The notes below the pieces were generated by a model. That model did not search any database, was not told where the DNA came from, and saw nothing but the letters and a program-made list of their open reading frames with translations. Position numbers and translations under genes: made by a program. From Acidimicrobiales bacterium (GTDB taxonomy: Bacteria; Actinomycetota; Acidimicrobiia; Acidimicrobiales; AC-9): a stretch of 56,050 bases of DNA. Shown piece by piece: positions 37,010 to 48,531 of this stretch; the stretch's first letter is position 1; every line of letters begins with the position of its first letter. The stretch is from positions 1-56,050 of the forward strand of contig DASXCO010000070.1 of the NCBI GenBank assembly GCA_036491125.1. Direction: 5' to 3'.

Positions 37010-38176
37010 ATGGCTGAGGTCGAGATCGGCATCGGCAAGTCGGGGCGGCGGGCGTACGGGTTCGACGACATCGCCATCGTCCCCAGCCGGAGGACACGCG
37101 ATCCCGAGGACGTGGACATCTCCTGGGAGATCGACGCCTACCGGTTCGAGCTCCCGCTCATGGCCGCGGCCATGGACGGCGTGACGAGCCCCGCCATCGC
37201 CATCGAGGTGGGTCGGCTGGGCGGGAGCGCTGTCCTCAACCTCGAAGGGCTGTGGACCCGCTACGAGGACCCCGAGCCGCTGTTCGAGGAGATCTCCCAC
37301 CTCGACGACGACAAGGCGACGGCCCGCATGCAGCAGATCTACACCGAGCCCATAAAGCCCGAGCTGGTCACCGCCCGCATCCGGGAGATCAAGAGCGCCG
37401 GGGTCGTCTCGTGTGCCGCGGTGACGCCGCAGCGGACGCGCAGCCTGGCGCCGGCCCTCCTCGAGGCCGAGCTCGACCTGCTCGTGATCCAGGGGACGGT
37501 CGTGTCGGCCGAGCACGTCTCGAAGACCACCGAGCCCCTCAACCTCAAGCGCTTCATCCGCGAGTTCGACATCCCGGTGATCGTGGGAGGCTGCGCCTCC
37601 TACCAGGCGGCCCTGCACCTGATGCGGACCGGCGCCGTGGGCATCCTCGTGGGCGTGGGGCCGGGCAACGCCTGCACCAGCCGGGGCGTGCTTGGCGTCG
37701 GCGTACCCCAGGCCACCGCGATCGCCGACGGTGCCGGGGCCCGTATCCGCCACCTCGACGAGACCGGCGTGTACTGCCACGTCATCGCCGACGGCGGCAT
37801 GAGCCGCGGCGGCGACGTGGCCAAGGCCATCGCCTGTGGCGCCGACGCGGTGATGCTCGGCTCTCCGCTGGCGGCGGCCAACGAGGCGCCCGGCCGCGGC
37901 TACCACTGGGGCATGGCCACCTTCCACCCCACGCTGCCGCGCGGCGCCCGGATCCGCACCGGCATGAGAGGCACGATGAGCGAGATCCTGCAGGGACCGG
38001 CGCACGAGAACGACGGCCGCTTCAACCTCTTCGGGGCCCTGCGCACGTCGATGGCCACGACCGGCTACGAGACGGTCAAGGAGTTCCAGAAGGCCGAGGT
38101 CATGGTGGCGCCCGCCCTCCAGACCGAGGGCAAGGCCGCCCAGCGGTCCCAGGGCGTCGGCATGGGGCACCCTTGA
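37010..38176 (+). CDS. guaB3: GuaB3-type IMP dehydrogenase-family protein
   Basis: This 388-residue TIM-barrel protein belongs to the IMPDH/GMP reductase superfamily as the GuaB3 branch. It has the catalytic-loop Cys (C222 in [15 protein letters not shown]), [18 protein letters not shown] and MLGSPLAAA. It lacks the CBS domains of GuaB. Family members oxidise IMP to XMP in at least one characterised case. GAGGAG precedes the ATG. guaA overlaps the stop, fitting the GMP branch. Confidence 0.93.
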   Translation: MAEVEIGIGKSGRRAYGFDDIAIVPSRRTRDPEDVDISWEIDAYRFELPLMAAAMDGVTSPAIAIEVGRLGGSAVLNLEGLWTRYEDPEPLFEEISHLDDDKATARMQQIYTEPIKPELVTARIREIKSAGVVSCAAVTPQRTRSLAPALLEAELDLLVIQGTVVSAEHVSKTTEPLNLKRFIREFDIPVIVGGCASYQAALHLMRTGAVGILVGVGPGNACTSRGVLGVGVPQATAIADGAGARIRHLDETGVYCHVIADGGMSRGGDVAKAIACGADAVMLGSPLAAANEAPGRGYHWGMATFHPTLPRGARIRTGMRGTMSEILQGPAHENDGRFNLFGALRTSMATTGYETVKEFQKAEVMVAPALQTEGKAAQRSQGVGMGHP

Positions 38177-39735
38177 GCACGACGGGTCCCCTTTCGGGTG
38201 ACCCGGCCTTCGACACGGTCCTCGTCGTGGACTTCGGGGCCCAGTACGCCCAGCTGATCGCCCGCAGGGTGCGCGAGGCGCACGTCTTCTCCGAGATCGT
38301 TCCCCACACCATGCCGGCCGCGGAGATGCTGGCGCGTCGGCCCAGGGCGATCATCCTCTCCGGCGGTCCCAAGTCCGTGCACGTCGACCCGGCCCCGGTC
38401 GTCGACCCCGAGGTCTACGACTCCGGCGTACCGGTGCTCGGCATCTGCTATGGCGCCCAGCTGCTGGCCCATCAGCTCGGGGGCTCGGTGGCCCGCACCG
38501 GCCGGGGCGAGTACGGGCGGACGCCGCTCACCCTGTTGGCGCCGTCCCTGCTCTTCGCCGAGCAGCCGGGCGAGCAGGACGTGTGGATGAGCCACTTCGA
38601 CGCCATCGCGGGCGCCCCCGACGGGTTCGTGGTGACGGCGCGCGCCCCCGACGCTCCCGTCGCCGCCCTCGAGCACGCCGGCCGACGCCTGTACGGCGTC
38701 CAGTTCCACCCCGAGGTCGTCCACACCCAGCGGGGCCAGGAGATCCTCAAGCGGTTCCTGTACGACGTCTGCGGTTGTCGTCCCAGCTGGACCCGGACCT
38801 CGATCATCGAGGCGTCGGTGGAGACGATCCGGGCCCAGGTCGGCTCCCACCGGGTGCTGTGCGCGCTCTCCGGAGGCGTGGACTCGAGCGTCGCTGCCGC
38901 GCTCGTCCACAAGGCGATCGGTTCCCAGCTGACCTGTGTCTACGTCGACACCGGGCTCATGCGAGCGGGAGAGACGGAGCAGGTGGAGGACACCTTCCGG
39001 GGGCAGTTCCAGATCGACCTGGTACGGGCCAAGGCGGCCGACCGGTTCCTCGAGGCGCTCGACGGCGTGGAGGACCCCGAGGACAAGCGCAAGGTCATCG
39101 GCGCCACCTTCATCAGGGTCTTCGAGGAGGTGGCGGGGGACGTCGACAACGCCCGGTTCCTCGTGCAGGGCACGCTGTATCCCGACGTCATCGAATCGGG
39201 GACCGAGGACGCGGCCAGGATCAAGTCCCACCACAACGTCGGGGGTCTGCCAGCGGAGATGAACCTCGAGCTCGTCGAGCCCCTGCGCACCCTGTTCAAG
39301 GACGAGGTGCGGGCGGTGGGCGAGGAGCTCGGGCTGCCCGAGGAGATCGTGTGGCGCCAGCCCTTCCCGGGACCGGGCCTGGCCGTGCGCATCGTCGGCG
39401 CCGTGACGCCCGAGCGCCTCGAGGTGCTGCGGGCGGCGGACGCCATCGTCGTCGAGGAGGTCAAGCGGGCCGGCCTGTACCGCAGCCTCTGGCAGAGCTT
39501 CGCCGTGCTGCCGGGCGTGCGCACCGTCGGCGTGATGGGTGACGAGCGCACGTACGCCTATCCCGTCGTCATCCGCGCCGTCACGTCGGACGACGCCATG
39601 ACGGCGGACTGGGCCCGACTCCCGTACGACCTCCTCGAGCGGCTCTCGAGCCGCATCATCAACGAGGTGGCCGGCGTGAACCGGGTGGCGTTCGACGTGA
39701 CCTCGAAGCCGCCCGGCACCATCGAGTGGGAGTGA
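38173..39735 (+). CDS. guaA: GMP synthase (glutamine-hydrolysing)
   Basis: This 520-residue enzyme converts XMP to GMP. The class I amidotransferase half has GICYGAQLL (Cys92) and [11 protein letters not shown]. The ATP-pyrophosphatase half has [14 protein letters not shown] and the C-terminal dimerisation domain ending PPGTIEWE. The TTG at 38173 overlaps the guaB3 stop (TTGA). No later start fits, since [19 protein letters not shown] follows 13 residues on. Confidence 0.97.
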   Translation: MSTTGPLSGDPAFDTVLVVDFGAQYAQLIARRVREAHVFSEIVPHTMPAAEMLARRPRAIILSGGPKSVHVDPAPVVDPEVYDSGVPVLGICYGAQLLAHQLGGSVARTGRGEYGRTPLTLLAPSLLFAEQPGEQDVWMSHFDAIAGAPDGFVVTARAPDAPVAALEHAGRRLYGVQFHPEVVHTQRGQEILKRFLYDVCGCRPSWTRTSIIEASVETIRAQVGSHRVLCALSGGVDSSVAAALVHKAIGSQLTCVYVDTGLMRAGETEQVEDTFRGQFQIDLVRAKAADRFLEALDGVEDPEDKRKVIGATFIRVFEEVAGDVDNARFLVQGTLYPDVIESGTEDAARIKSHHNVGGLPAEMNLELVEPLRTLFKDEVRAVGEELGLPEEIVWRQPFPGPGLAVRIVGAVTPERLEVLRAADAIVVEEVKRAGLYRSLWQSFAVLPGVRTVGVMGDERTYAYPVVIRAVTSDDAMTADWARLPYDLLERLSSRIINEVAGVNRVAFDVTSKPPGTIEWE

Positions 39736-39750
39736 CCACCGGTATGGTGG
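39736..39750 (+). promoter_or_regulatory. Inverted repeat over the pcrA -10
   Basis: CCACC-GGTAT-GGTGG begins right after the guaA stop and overlaps TATGGT (39743-39748), a -10 ending 9 nt before the pcrA ATG. It may be an operator or a weak terminator. Confidence 0.35.
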
Positions 39751-39757
39751 CCGCGAG

Positions 39758-42001
39758 ATGAGCGAGGTGGCCGCGGCCGGACCGGATCGGCCAGGCGAGG
39801 ACGAGCTGCTGGCCGGGCTCAATCCCGCCCAGCGTCGCGCCGTGCTGCACGGCGACGGTCCGATGCTGGTCGTCGCCGGCGCCGGCTCGGGCAAGACGCG
39901 GGTGCTCACCCGCCGGATCGCTCACCTGGTGTCAGCACGCGAGGTGTCACCGTTCCGGATCCTCGCCATCACCTTCACCAACAAGGCCGCCGACGAGATG
40001 CGCCAGCGGGTCGCCTCCCTGGTCGGCCCGGTGGCCAACCGGATGTGGGTGTCCACCTTCCACTCGGCGTGCGTTCGCATCCTGCGTCGTCACGCCGACA
40101 AGCTCGGCTACCGCTCCTCGTTCACGATCTACGACCAGGCCGATGCTGTGCGGCTCACCGGCTACGTGCTGCGCGACCTCGATCTCGACCCCAAGCGCTT
40201 CCCGCCTCGGGCCGTCCAGGCCGCCATCAGCAACGCCAAGAACGAGCTGCTCGACTTCGAGACCTACTCGGCGCAGGCGGAGAAGGTCTTCGAGCGCCGG
40301 ACGGCCGAGGTCTACCGCGACTACCAGCAGCGGCTCCTGGCCGCGAGCGCCATGGACTTCGACGACCTGCTGATGGTCACGGTCAACCTCTTCCAGAGCC
40401 ACCCCGAGGTGCTGGGCGAGTACCAGTCCCGCTTCGCCCACGTCCTCGTGGACGAGTACCAGGACATCAACCGGGCGCAGAACGAGCTGATCGTGCTGTT
40501 GGGCAAGGGACACGGCAACGTCTTCGTGGTGGGGGACACGGACCAGAGCATCTACGGCTTCCGGGGGGCTGACATCCGCAACATCCTCGAGTTCGAGGAG
40601 GCGTTCCCCGACGCCACCGTCGTGCTCCTGGAGCAGAACTACCGCTCCACGCAGACCATCCTGGACGCGGCCAACGCCGTCATCTCCAACAACATGATGC
40701 GCAAGCCCAAGGTCCTGCGGACCGAACGGCTGGGCGGCGAGCGGATCTCGTACTACCAGGCCGAGGACGAGCGGGACGAGGCCTTCTGGGTGGGCGAGGA
40801 GACTGCCCGCCTGCACTCCACCGGCCGCTGCCGGTGGGGCGACGTGGCCGTGTTCTACCGGACGAACGCCCAGAGCCGGGTGATCGAAGAGGAGCTCGTC
40901 CGGCGCGCCGTTCCCTATGTCGTGATCGGAGGCCCCCGCTTCTACGACCGCCGCGAGGTGAAGGACCTCCTCGCCTATCTCAAGGTCCTCGTCAACCCCG
41001 ACGACGAGGTCTCCTTCCGGCGCATCGTCAACGTGCCTCGTCGCGGCGTGGGAGACACCAGCGTCCGGCGCATCGAGGCCTGGGCGTCGTCCCAGGGGAC
41101 GAACTTCGGTGCCGCCCTGGCCGGGGCGGAGCGGGCGGGCGTCACCGGCAAGGCCGCCAGCGGGATCCGCAGCCTGCTGGAGCTGCTCGAGCGCCTGCGG
41201 AGCGGCGCCGAGGGTGAGGTGTCCGGCGCCGACCCGGCGGTGATGCTGGAGGCGGTGCTGGAGCTCACCGGCTACCGGGCCGAGCTCGAGGCCGAGCACA
41301 GTCTCGAGGCGGCGGGACGACTCGAGAACCTGGCCGAGCTGGTCGGCGTCGCCAGCGAGCACGAGGACCTCGCCTCCTTCCTCGAAGGGGTGGCCCTGGT
41401 GAACGACGCCGACGACCTCGACGACGACGATTCCAGGGTCGCCCTGATGACCTTGCACACGGCCAAGGGCCTCGAGTTCCCCGCCGTGTTCCTCGTCGGC
41501 ATGGAGGAGGGGGTGTTTCCGCATCTGCGGGCCATGGGCGAGCCCGACGAGCTCGAGGAGGAGCGCCGCCTCTGCTACGTGGGGATGACGCGGGCCCGGG
41601 AGTACCTGCACCTGTCCCACGCCACCTGCCGCGGGCTCTGGGGCTCGGTGCAGTGGAACCCCCCGAGCCGGTTTCTGAAAGAGGTCCCGGAGATGCTGCT
41701 GCGGAACGCGGGGAACGGCGCGACGAGCAACGGCGCCAACGGCGCCGGTCGGTCCGGGACCCGCGGCCGCGACGCACTGGTCGAGTCGGCCCGCCGGGCG
41801 GGACGGACCAGCCCGGCCCGGACCACGGGGGCCGAGCGGCTCGGTCTGAAGGTCGGCGACGACGTCGTCCACGGCAAATGGGGAGAGGGCGTGGTCCTCG
41901 AGCTGCGCGGCAGTGGTGACAAGGCCGAGGCCACGATCCGGTTCCCGGGCATCGGCGAGAAGCAGCTCCTGCTGGCCTGGGCCCCGCTCAAACGGGCCTA
42001 G
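39758..42001 (+). CDS. pcrA: ATP-dependent DNA helicase PcrA/UvrD
   Basis: This 747-residue SF1A 3'-5' helicase acts in repair and replication restart. The motifs appear in order: LNPAQRRAVLHGDGPMLVVA, Walker A AGAGSGKT, TFTNKAADEM, LVDEYQDIN, VGDTDQSIYGFRGA, LEQNYRST, TLHTAKGLEFPAVF and YVGMTRARE. The C-terminal about 60 residues (LGLKVGDDVVHGKWGEGVVL) are the Tudor-like RNA-polymerase-interacting domain of PcrA, which supports PcrA over UvrD. Confidence 0.96.
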   Translation: MSEVAAAGPDRPGEDELLAGLNPAQRRAVLHGDGPMLVVAGAGSGKTRVLTRRIAHLVSAREVSPFRILAITFTNKAADEMRQRVASLVGPVANRMWVSTFHSACVRILRRHADKLGYRSSFTIYDQADAVRLTGYVLRDLDLDPKRFPPRAVQAAISNAKNELLDFETYSAQAEKVFERRTAEVYRDYQQRLLAASAMDFDDLLMVTVNLFQSHPEVLGEYQSRFAHVLVDEYQDINRAQNELIVLLGKGHGNVFVVGDTDQSIYGFRGADIRNILEFEEAFPDATVVLLEQNYRSTQTILDAANAVISNNMMRKPKVLRTERLGGERISYYQAEDERDEAFWVGEETARLHSTGRCRWGDVAVFYRTNAQSRVIEEELVRRAVPYVVIGGPRFYDRREVKDLLAYLKVLVNPDDEVSFRRIVNVPRRGVGDTSVRRIEAWASSQGTNFGAALAGAERAGVTGKAASGIRSLLELLERLRSGAEGEVSGADPAVMLEAVLELTGYRAELEAEHSLEAAGRLENLAELVGVASEHEDLASFLEGVALVNDADDLDDDDSRVALMTLHTAKGLEFPAVFLVGMEEGVFPHLRAMGEPDELEEERRLCYVGMTRAREYLHLSHATCRGLWGSVQWNPPSRFLKEVPEMLLRNAGNGATSNGANGAGRSGTRGRDALVESARRAGRTSPARTTGAERLGLKVGDDVVHGKWGEGVVLELRGSGDKAEATIRFPGIGEKQLLLAWAPLKRA

Positions 42002-42039
42002 CTTCAGACCGGCCAGGTTCGTGAGGCGGCACCGGGCCC

Positions 42040-42045
42040 TAGTAT
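42040..42045 (+). promoter_or_regulatory. -10 box of the B12-domain gene, leaderless-type
   Basis: TAGTAT ends 7 nt before ATG 42053. Its bases overlap an earlier ATG at 42044, which argues that 42053 is the true start. Confidence 0.5.
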
Positions 42046-42052
42046 GCGGTGG

Positions 42053-42478
42053 ATGAACAGGCCCTACCGCGTGATCGTGGCCAAGCCTGGCCTCGACGGG
42101 CACGACCGGGGGGCCAAGGTGATCGCCCGGGCCCTGCGCGACGCGGGCTTCGAGGTCATCTACACCGGCCTGCACCAGACACCCGAGCAGGTCGTCCAGG
42201 CCGTGATCGAGGAGGACGCGGACGCGGTCGGACTGTCGCTGCTCTCGGGGGCGCACCTCACGCTCGTCCCGAAGATCATGGAGGCCCTGAGGTCCGCCGG
42301 CGCGGGCGATGTGCTGGTGGTGTGCGGTGGGATCATCCCCGAGGCCGACATCCCGAAGCTCACCGAGATCGGGGTGGCCAAGGTGTTCACCCCCGGAGCT
42401 CCCCTCCAGGACATTCTCGAATGGCTGGGCGGGGAGCTCGACCGCCGGGAGGCGGCGACCGAGAGCAGCCAGAGCTAG
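42053..42478 (+). CDS. Stand-alone B12-binding domain (methylmalonyl-CoA mutase C-terminal type)
   Basis: This 141-residue protein equals the cobalamin-binding domain of methylmalonyl-CoA mutase. AKPGLDGHDRGAKVIARALR contains the DxHxxG cobalt-ligand His (H17), followed by LSLLSGAHL and a terminal VFTPGAPLQDIL. The catalytic TIM-barrel subunit is not in the window. It sits 35 bp upstream of sucC-sucD, whose product pool it shares: the mutase makes succinyl-CoA, which SucCD uses. ATG 42053 is preferred over 42044 on promoter geometry. Confidence 0.92.
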   Translation: MNRPYRVIVAKPGLDGHDRGAKVIARALRDAGFEVIYTGLHQTPEQVVQAVIEEDADAVGLSLLSGAHLTLVPKIMEALRSAGAGDVLVVCGGIIPEADIPKLTEIGVAKVFTPGAPLQDILEWLGGELDRREAATESSQS

Positions 42479-42513
42479 ACCCGACGAGAGAACCCGACAG
42501 GAGAGGCAGCCAG

Positions 42514-43676
42514 GTGGACCTGTTCGAGTACCAGGGCAAGCAGTACTTCGCCCGCTACGGGATCCCGGTGTCACCGGGAGGCGTGGCCGACACGGCCGAC
42601 CAGGCCGTGGTCGAGGCCGACCGGGTGGGGTACCCCGTCGTTGTCAAGGCCCAGGTCCAGGTGGGCGGGCGTGGAAAGGCCGGGGGCATCAAGCTGGCGG
42701 GGAACCCAGACGAGGTCCGTGGCCACGCCGAGGCCATCCTCGGGATGGACATCAAGGGCCACGTGGTACGGAGGCTGTGGATCGAGCACGCCTCGGACAT
42801 TGCCGAGGAGTACTACGCCAGCTTCACCCTCGACCGATCGGCGAAGCTCCACCTCGGCCTGGTGTCGAGCCGGGGTGGCGTCGACATCGAGCAGGTGGCG
42901 GCCGAGGAGCCCGAGGCCATCGCGCGGCTCCACGTCGATCCCGTCGACGGTTTCACCGCGCCGATGGCGGCCGACATGGTCGACCGGGCCGGGCTCGACC
43001 CGGATGCCCGGGACGAAGCGATCGAGCTGCTCATCAAGCTGTACCTGTGCTTCGTCAAGGGCGACGCCGAGCTGGTGGAAGTCAACCCCATGATCCTGAC
43101 AACCGATCGCCGCGTGCACGCCCTGGACGCCAAGGTGACCCTCGACGACAGCGCCGCCTTCCGCCATCCCGAGTGGGCCGAGCTCACCAGCTTTCAGGAC
43201 CTGGACGACCGCGAGCGCCTGGCCAAGGAGAAGGGGCTCAACTACATCGGACTGTCGGGCAATGTCGGCATCATCGCCAACGGCGCCGGGCTCGCCATGA
43301 GCACCCTGGACGTGGTGAACCAGGTCGGGGGCTCCGCCGCCAACTTCCTGGACGTGGGCGGGGGGGCGAACGCCGACGTGATGGCCAACGCCCTCGAGGT
43401 CATCAACACCGACGACAACGTGCGCTCGATCCTCGTCAACATCTTCGGCGGGATCACCCGCGTCGACGAGGTGGCCAAGGGGATCGTCGAGGCCCTGGGG
43501 CGGGTCGAGCTGCGGGCGCCGATCGCCATGCGCCTCGACGGCACCAACGTCACCGAAGGACGGGCCCTCCTCGCCGACCACGAATCAGATCGCCTGATCT
43601 CGCTGCCCACCATGCTCGACGCGGCCCGCAAGGCCGTCGAGCTGGCCGCTGCGGGCGATCGGACGGCCCCGTCGTC

Positions 43677-43680
<4 letters not shown>
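42514..43680 (+). CDS. sucC: Succinyl-CoA ligase beta subunit
   Basis: This 388-residue ATP-grasp protein starts DLFEYQGKQYFARYGIPVSP and has VVKAQVQVGGRGKAGGIKLA, LVEVNPM and VNIFGGITRVDEVA. With SucD it converts succinyl-CoA to succinate with NTP synthesis. GTG 42514 has AGGAGAGG about 8 nt upstream. The stop overlaps sucD (ATGA). Confidence 0.97.
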
Positions 43681-44564
<884 letters not shown>

Positions 44565-44602
44565 GAGACCCGGCAATAACCGGCCGGAACGAGCGCCGCT
44601 GG

Positions 44603-44608
44603 TAGCGT
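44603..44608 (+). promoter_or_regulatory. -10 box of the purN-purH-folD operon, leaderless-type
   Basis: TAGCGT ends 7 nt before GTG 44616, with no ribosome site. This geometry selects GTG 44616 over the in-frame GTG 44607. Confidence 0.5.
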
Positions 44609-44615
44609 GCGAAGA

Positions 44616-45179
44616 GTGCAAGTCGGGGTGCTGGCGTCGGGCAGCGGGACGATCCTCGAGGCCATCCTGGACGCCGAGCTACCTGTGGCCGTCGTCGTCG
44701 TCGACCGGCCCTGCCGGGCCCTGGATGTGGCCACGCAGGCCGGGGTGTCGGCCCAACTGGTCGAGCGACGCAGCTTCGGGAAGGACTTCGATCGCGTCGC
44801 CTACACCGAACAGGTCGTCGACGTGCTGAGGGCCCACGGCGTCCAGCTCGTGGTCATGGCCGGGTTCGGGACGGTGCTGGACAAGCCGGTGCACGACGCC
44901 TACGCGGGGAAGATCCTCAACACCCACCCGGCGTTGTTGCCTGCCTTCCGTGGCTGGCACGCCGTGGAGGAGGCCCTCGCCGCAGGGGTGAAGATCACGG
45001 GGTGCACCGTGCACGTCGCCACGCTCGAGGTTGACGACGGTCCGATCCTCGCCCAGGAGGCGGTGCCGGTGCTGCCGGACGATACCGTCGAGTCCCTGCA
45101 CGAACGGATCAAGGCGGTCGAGCGGCGCCTCTATCCCGCCGCCATCGCCGAGGTCATCGAGGAGCCACTGAAGTCGTGA
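44616..45179 (+). CDS. purN: Phosphoribosylglycinamide formyltransferase
   Basis: This 187-residue enzyme transfers formyl from 10-formyl-THF to GAR in purine synthesis. It starts [17 protein letters not shown] and has [10 protein letters not shown], the catalytic [10 protein letters not shown] (Asn/His) and VDDGPILAQ (Asp). GTG 44616 fits both the family N-terminus and the promoter spacing. It overlaps purH by GTGA. Confidence 0.96.
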   Translation: MQVGVLASGSGTILEAILDAELPVAVVVVDRPCRALDVATQAGVSAQLVERRSFGKDFDRVAYTEQVVDVLRAHGVQLVVMAGFGTVLDKPVHDAYAGKILNTHPALLPAFRGWHAVEEALAAGVKITGCTVHVATLEVDDGPILAQEAVPVLPDDTVESLHERIKAVERRLYPAAIAEVIEEPLKS

Positions 45180-46690
45180 GGGCACTGCTGTCCGTCTATG
45201 ACAAGACCGGCCTGACGGAGCTCGCCAGCGGCCTGGTCGACCTGGGATGGGAGCTGGTGGCCAGCGGCGGCACGGCGACGGCGCTCACGGAGGCGGGCGT
45301 TGCCACCACGCCGGTCGACGCGGTGACGGGCGCGCCCGAGATGCTCGACGGGCGGGTGAAGACCCTCCACCCCGACATCCACGGCGCCATCCTGGCCGAC
45401 CGCAGCAACCCGGTGCATCGCTCGGAGCTGGGCGAACGGGACATCACGCCGATCGACCTCGTCGTGTGCAACCTCTATCCGTTCCGGTCCCGACCCGGGA
45501 TCGAGATGATCGACATCGGCGGCCCGACGATGGTCCGTGCCGCGGCCAAGAACCACGCCCACGTAGGCGTTGTCGTCGACCCCGCCGACTACGGGCCGGT
45601 CCTCGACGAGCTGCGGGCCGACGGCGCCCTGTCGGACGCGACCCGTGGGCGACTGGCCCGCGCCGCCTTCGCCCATACCGCCGCCTACGACGCGGCCATC
45701 GTGGGATGGCTGGACGACGGCGGCGCCGGCGGACCCGTCGTCACGCTCCCGCCGACCCTTCACCTGGCCCTCGAGCGGGTCCAGGACCTCCGCTACGGCG
45801 AGAACCCCCATCAGGAGGGCGCCCGCTACCGGGACATCGGGGCCCGAGGATGGTGGGACGGCGCCGTCCAGCACGGGGGCAAGGTCCTCTCCTACCTGAA
45901 CCTGTTCGACGCCGAGGCCGCCTGGCAGCTCGTGCACCAGCTGGGTGACTCGCCCGCCGCCGCCATCATCAAGCACGCCAACCCGTGTGGCGCCGCGGTG
46001 GCCGGCGACATCGCCTCCGCTTACCAGCGGGCCTTCGAGTGCGACCCCATGTCGGCCTTCGGCGGCATCGTGGCCCTCAACCGGCCGGTCGACGACGATC
46101 TGGCGGCGCAGATCGTGGCCAACCCGGTGGCCGACGTCCTGGTCGCGCCGGCGTACAGCCCGGGTGCCCTGGAGCGGTTCGCCGCCAAGCGCAAGAACAT
46201 GCGGGTCCTCGAGGCACCTCCGCCGGGGCCGCACGTCCGGGAGCTGCGCCGGCTGGACGGGGGGTACCTGGTGCAGGAGGCGGACCACTTTCCCGCGGGT
46301 CGCGACGCGTGGCGGGTCGTGACGAAGGTGGCGCCCACCGAGGCCCAGTGGGGTGACCTGGAGCTCGCCTGGCGCATCTGCGCCTTCACCTCGTCGAACG
46401 CCATCGTGCTCGTCGCGGGGCGCCAGGCCGTTGGCGTCGGCGCCGGCCAGCAGAACCGCGTGGAGCCCGGCCAGATCGCCGCTCGCAAGGCGGCCGGCCG
46501 GGCTTCCGGGGGGGCGGCGGCGAGCGACGCCTTCTTCCCATTCCGTGACGGGCTCGATGCCGTGGCCGCCGCGGGGGTGGCGGCGGTCATCCAGCCCGGG
46601 GGCTCGCTGCGCGACGACGAGATCGTCGCCGCTGCGGACGAGCAGGGGCTGGCCATGGTCCTGACCGGCGAGCGACACTTCCGGCACTGA
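45176..46690 (+). CDS. purH: AICAR transformylase/IMP cyclohydrolase
   Basis: This 504-residue bifunctional enzyme completes IMP synthesis. The N-terminal cyclohydrolase has [22 protein letters not shown] and [15 protein letters not shown]. The C-terminal formyltransferase has [28 protein letters not shown] and [12 protein letters not shown], and ends [11 protein letters not shown]. It shares the folate cofactor with purN and folD on either side. Confidence 0.98.
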   Translation: MRALLSVYDKTGLTELASGLVDLGWELVASGGTATALTEAGVATTPVDAVTGAPEMLDGRVKTLHPDIHGAILADRSNPVHRSELGERDITPIDLVVCNLYPFRSRPGIEMIDIGGPTMVRAAAKNHAHVGVVVDPADYGPVLDELRADGALSDATRGRLARAAFAHTAAYDAAIVGWLDDGGAGGPVVTLPPTLHLALERVQDLRYGENPHQEGARYRDIGARGWWDGAVQHGGKVLSYLNLFDAEAAWQLVHQLGDSPAAAIIKHANPCGAAVAGDIASAYQRAFECDPMSAFGGIVALNRPVDDDLAAQIVANPVADVLVAPAYSPGALERFAAKRKNMRVLEAPPPGPHVRELRRLDGGYLVQEADHFPAGRDAWRVVTKVAPTEAQWGDLELAWRICAFTSSNAIVLVAGRQAVGVGAGQQNRVEPGQIAARKAAGRASGGAAASDAFFPFRDGLDAVAAAGVAAVIQPGGSLRDDEIVAAADEQGLAMVLTGERHFRH

Positions 46691-47553
46691 TGACGGCTCG
46701 GATCCTCGACGGCGAGGCGCTGGCCACGCGCATCCGGGAGCAGCTGTCCGAGCGGGTGCGGGAGCTCAAGGGAGCGGGCGTCCAGCCCGGGCTCGGATCG
46801 ATCCTGGTGGGCGACCACGGGCCGAGCGCCCGCTACGTCGAGATGAAGCATCAGGACAGCGCCGAGGTGGGTATCGCCTCGATCCACCAGCACCTCCCCG
46901 CCACCACCAGCGAAGAGGAGCTGCACGCCACCATCGCCCGGTTCAACGCCGATCCAGAGGTGGACGCCTATCTCGTCCAGCTCCCGCTTCCCGCAGGTCT
47001 CGACGAGGAGGCGGCCCTGCTGGCCGTCGATCCCGGCAAGGACGTCGACGGGCTGCACCCGGTCAACCTGGGTCGGCTGGTCATGGGGGCCGACGGACCG
47101 ATCCCCTGCACACCGGCGGGCATCCAGGCCCTGCTGGTGGCGAACGGGGTCGCCATCGAGGGCCGCCACGTGGTCATCATCGGCCGGGGCCTGACCATCG
47201 GTCGCCCCTTGGCGCTGCTGCTCGCGCTGAAGCGACCGAACGCCAACGCCGCCGTCACCGTGGTGCACACGGGCGTGCCCGATCTCGGCGACCACACCAG
47301 GCGGGCCGACATCCTCGTGGCCGCCGCCGGTCAAGCCGGGCTGGTCACACCGGACATGGTCAAGCCCGGGGCCGCGGTGGTCGGGGCGGGGACCTCCTGG
47401 TCGGGCAAGCGCCTCCTGTCGGACGTCGACGAGTCCGTCGCCGAGGTCGCCGGCTGGCTCACACCCCGGTTGGGCGGGGTGGGACCGATGACCAGGGCCA
47501 TGCTGCTGACCAACGCCGTCCAGGCCGCCGAGCGCCGGGCCCGGCGAGGCTAG
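46690..47553 (+). CDS. folD: Methylenetetrahydrofolate dehydrogenase/cyclohydrolase
   Basis: This 287-residue bifunctional enzyme makes the 10-formyl-THF used by PurN and PurH. The catalytic Lys is K53 in [23 protein letters not shown] and [11 protein letters not shown] are conserved, and the nucleotide loop is [14 protein letters not shown], the actinobacterial variant of GRSxxVGxP. It overlaps purH (TGATG). Confidence 0.97.
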   Translation: MTARILDGEALATRIREQLSERVRELKGAGVQPGLGSILVGDHGPSARYVEMKHQDSAEVGIASIHQHLPATTSEEELHATIARFNADPEVDAYLVQLPLPAGLDEEAALLAVDPGKDVDGLHPVNLGRLVMGADGPIPCTPAGIQALLVANGVAIEGRHVVIIGRGLTIGRPLALLLALKRPNANAAVTVVHTGVPDLGDHTRRADILVAAAGQAGLVTPDMVKPGAAVVGAGTSWSGKRLLSDVDESVAEVAGWLTPRLGGVGPMTRAMLLTNAVQAAERRARRG

Positions 47554-47560
47554 GGCCCAG

Positions 47561-47582
47561 CCCGGTCGGCGGGACCGGGTTT
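47561..47582 (+). terminator. Terminator of the purN-purH-folD operon
   Basis: CCCGGTC-GGCGG-GACCGGG is a perfect 7-bp stem followed directly by TTT, 7 nt after the folD stop. It is the only hairpin here with a short T-run, and it lies just before the metF promoter. Confidence 0.7.
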
Positions 47583-47595
47583 GCCAGGGGAGAAG

Positions 47596-47601
47596 TACGC
47601 T
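47596..47601 (+). promoter_or_regulatory. -10 box of metF, near-leaderless
   Basis: TACGCT ends 9 nt before ATG 47611, so the leader would be about 2 nt. No ribosome site is present. Confidence 0.4.
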
Positions 47602-47610
47602 CTCAGGACC

Positions 47611-48480
47611 ATGGCCAGGATCTCGGACCTCCTCGACGGGGGTCGGACCTTTTCGATCGAGCTGTGGCCCCCTCGGAGCGAGACGGCAGAGCGACGCCTT
47701 GAGGCGGCCCTGGCCGAGCTGCAGCCGCTGCGGCCGACGTTCACCTCGATCACCTACGGCGCGGGGGGGTCGACCCGGGAGCGGACCCACGACCTCGTCG
47801 TGCGCCTGCAGCGCCAGAGCGACATGACGGCCATGGCCCATCTCACCTGCGCCGCCCACCGTCGGGAGGAGCTCGAGGACGTCCTGATCCGCTACCGGGA
47901 CGCGGGAGTCGAGAACATCCTGGCCCTCCACGGAGACCCGCCCCTCGATGCCGACTCGGACCTGCCCGAGGGCGACCTCCGCTACGCCCTCGATCTCGTC
48001 GAGCTGGCCCGCTCGGTGGGGCCGTTCTGCGTGGCGGTTGCGGCTCATCCCGAGGGACACCCCAGCGCCCCGGACCGGGCGACCGACCGCCGCCACACCG
48101 CCCTCAAGCTCGAGGCCGCCGACTTCGCCATCACGCAGTTCTTCTTCCGCCTCGAGGACTATCTGGACCTTGTCGACTCGCTCGCTGCTCTGGGAGTGGA
48201 CAAGCCGGTGATCCCGGGCATCATGCCGATCACGAGCGTTCGCACCGTCAGCAGGATGTGCGAGCTGTCGGGGACCGAAGTGCCGCGGGTGGTGACCGAC
48301 CGGCTGGAGCCGGTGGTCGACCGGCCCGACGAGGTTCGTCGTATCGGTGTCGAGGTGGCCACGGAGCTGGGCCAGAAGTTGCTGGCCGAGGGCGTGCCCG
48401 GCCTTCACTTCTACACCATGAACCAGGCCGCCGCGACCAGGGAGATCTCCGACAATCTGGGCCTCGGCCCGGCCGTCTGA
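47611..48480 (+). CDS. metF: Methylenetetrahydrofolate reductase
   Basis: This 289-residue TIM-barrel flavoprotein makes 5-methyl-THF for methionine synthesis. It reads TFSIELWPPRSETAERRLE (catalytic Glu in IELWPP), TSITYGAGGSTRERT, MAHLTC, ILALHGDPP and ITQFFF. ATG 47611 is preferred over TTG 47581, because the first ten codons of the longer form cover the terminator and the -10. It lies next to folD, which supplies its substrate. Confidence 0.93.
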   Translation: MARISDLLDGGRTFSIELWPPRSETAERRLEAALAELQPLRPTFTSITYGAGGSTRERTHDLVVRLQRQSDMTAMAHLTCAAHRREELEDVLIRYRDAGVENILALHGDPPLDADSDLPEGDLRYALDLVELARSVGPFCVAVAAHPEGHPSAPDRATDRRHTALKLEAADFAITQFFFRLEDYLDLVDSLAALGVDKPVIPGIMPITSVRTVSRMCELSGTEVPRVVTDRLEPVVDRPDEVRRIGVEVATELGQKLLAEGVPGLHFYTMNQAAATREISDNLGLGPAV

Positions 48481-48518
48481 CGTGTGCCCCGACTAGGGGT
48501 GAGCGACCCCGCCGCCAG

Positions 48519-48524
48519 TAGGCT
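48519..48524 (+). promoter_or_regulatory. -10 box of icd-mdh, leaderless-type
   Basis: TAGGCT ends exactly 7 nt before ATG 48532, with no Shine-Dalgarno between. The same hexamer serves ilvA. Confidence 0.55.
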
Positions 48525-48531
48525 CGACGCC

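Noticed and set aside
39947-42574. Roughly 875-codon minus-strand frame antisense to pcrA and the B12 gene
   Set aside because: It is a shadow frame of pcrA, whose helicase motifs are complete on the plus strand.
44607-44615. GTG 44607 as the start of purN
   Set aside because: It overlaps the TAGCGT -10 box and adds residues before the conserved N-terminus; GTG 44616 fits better.
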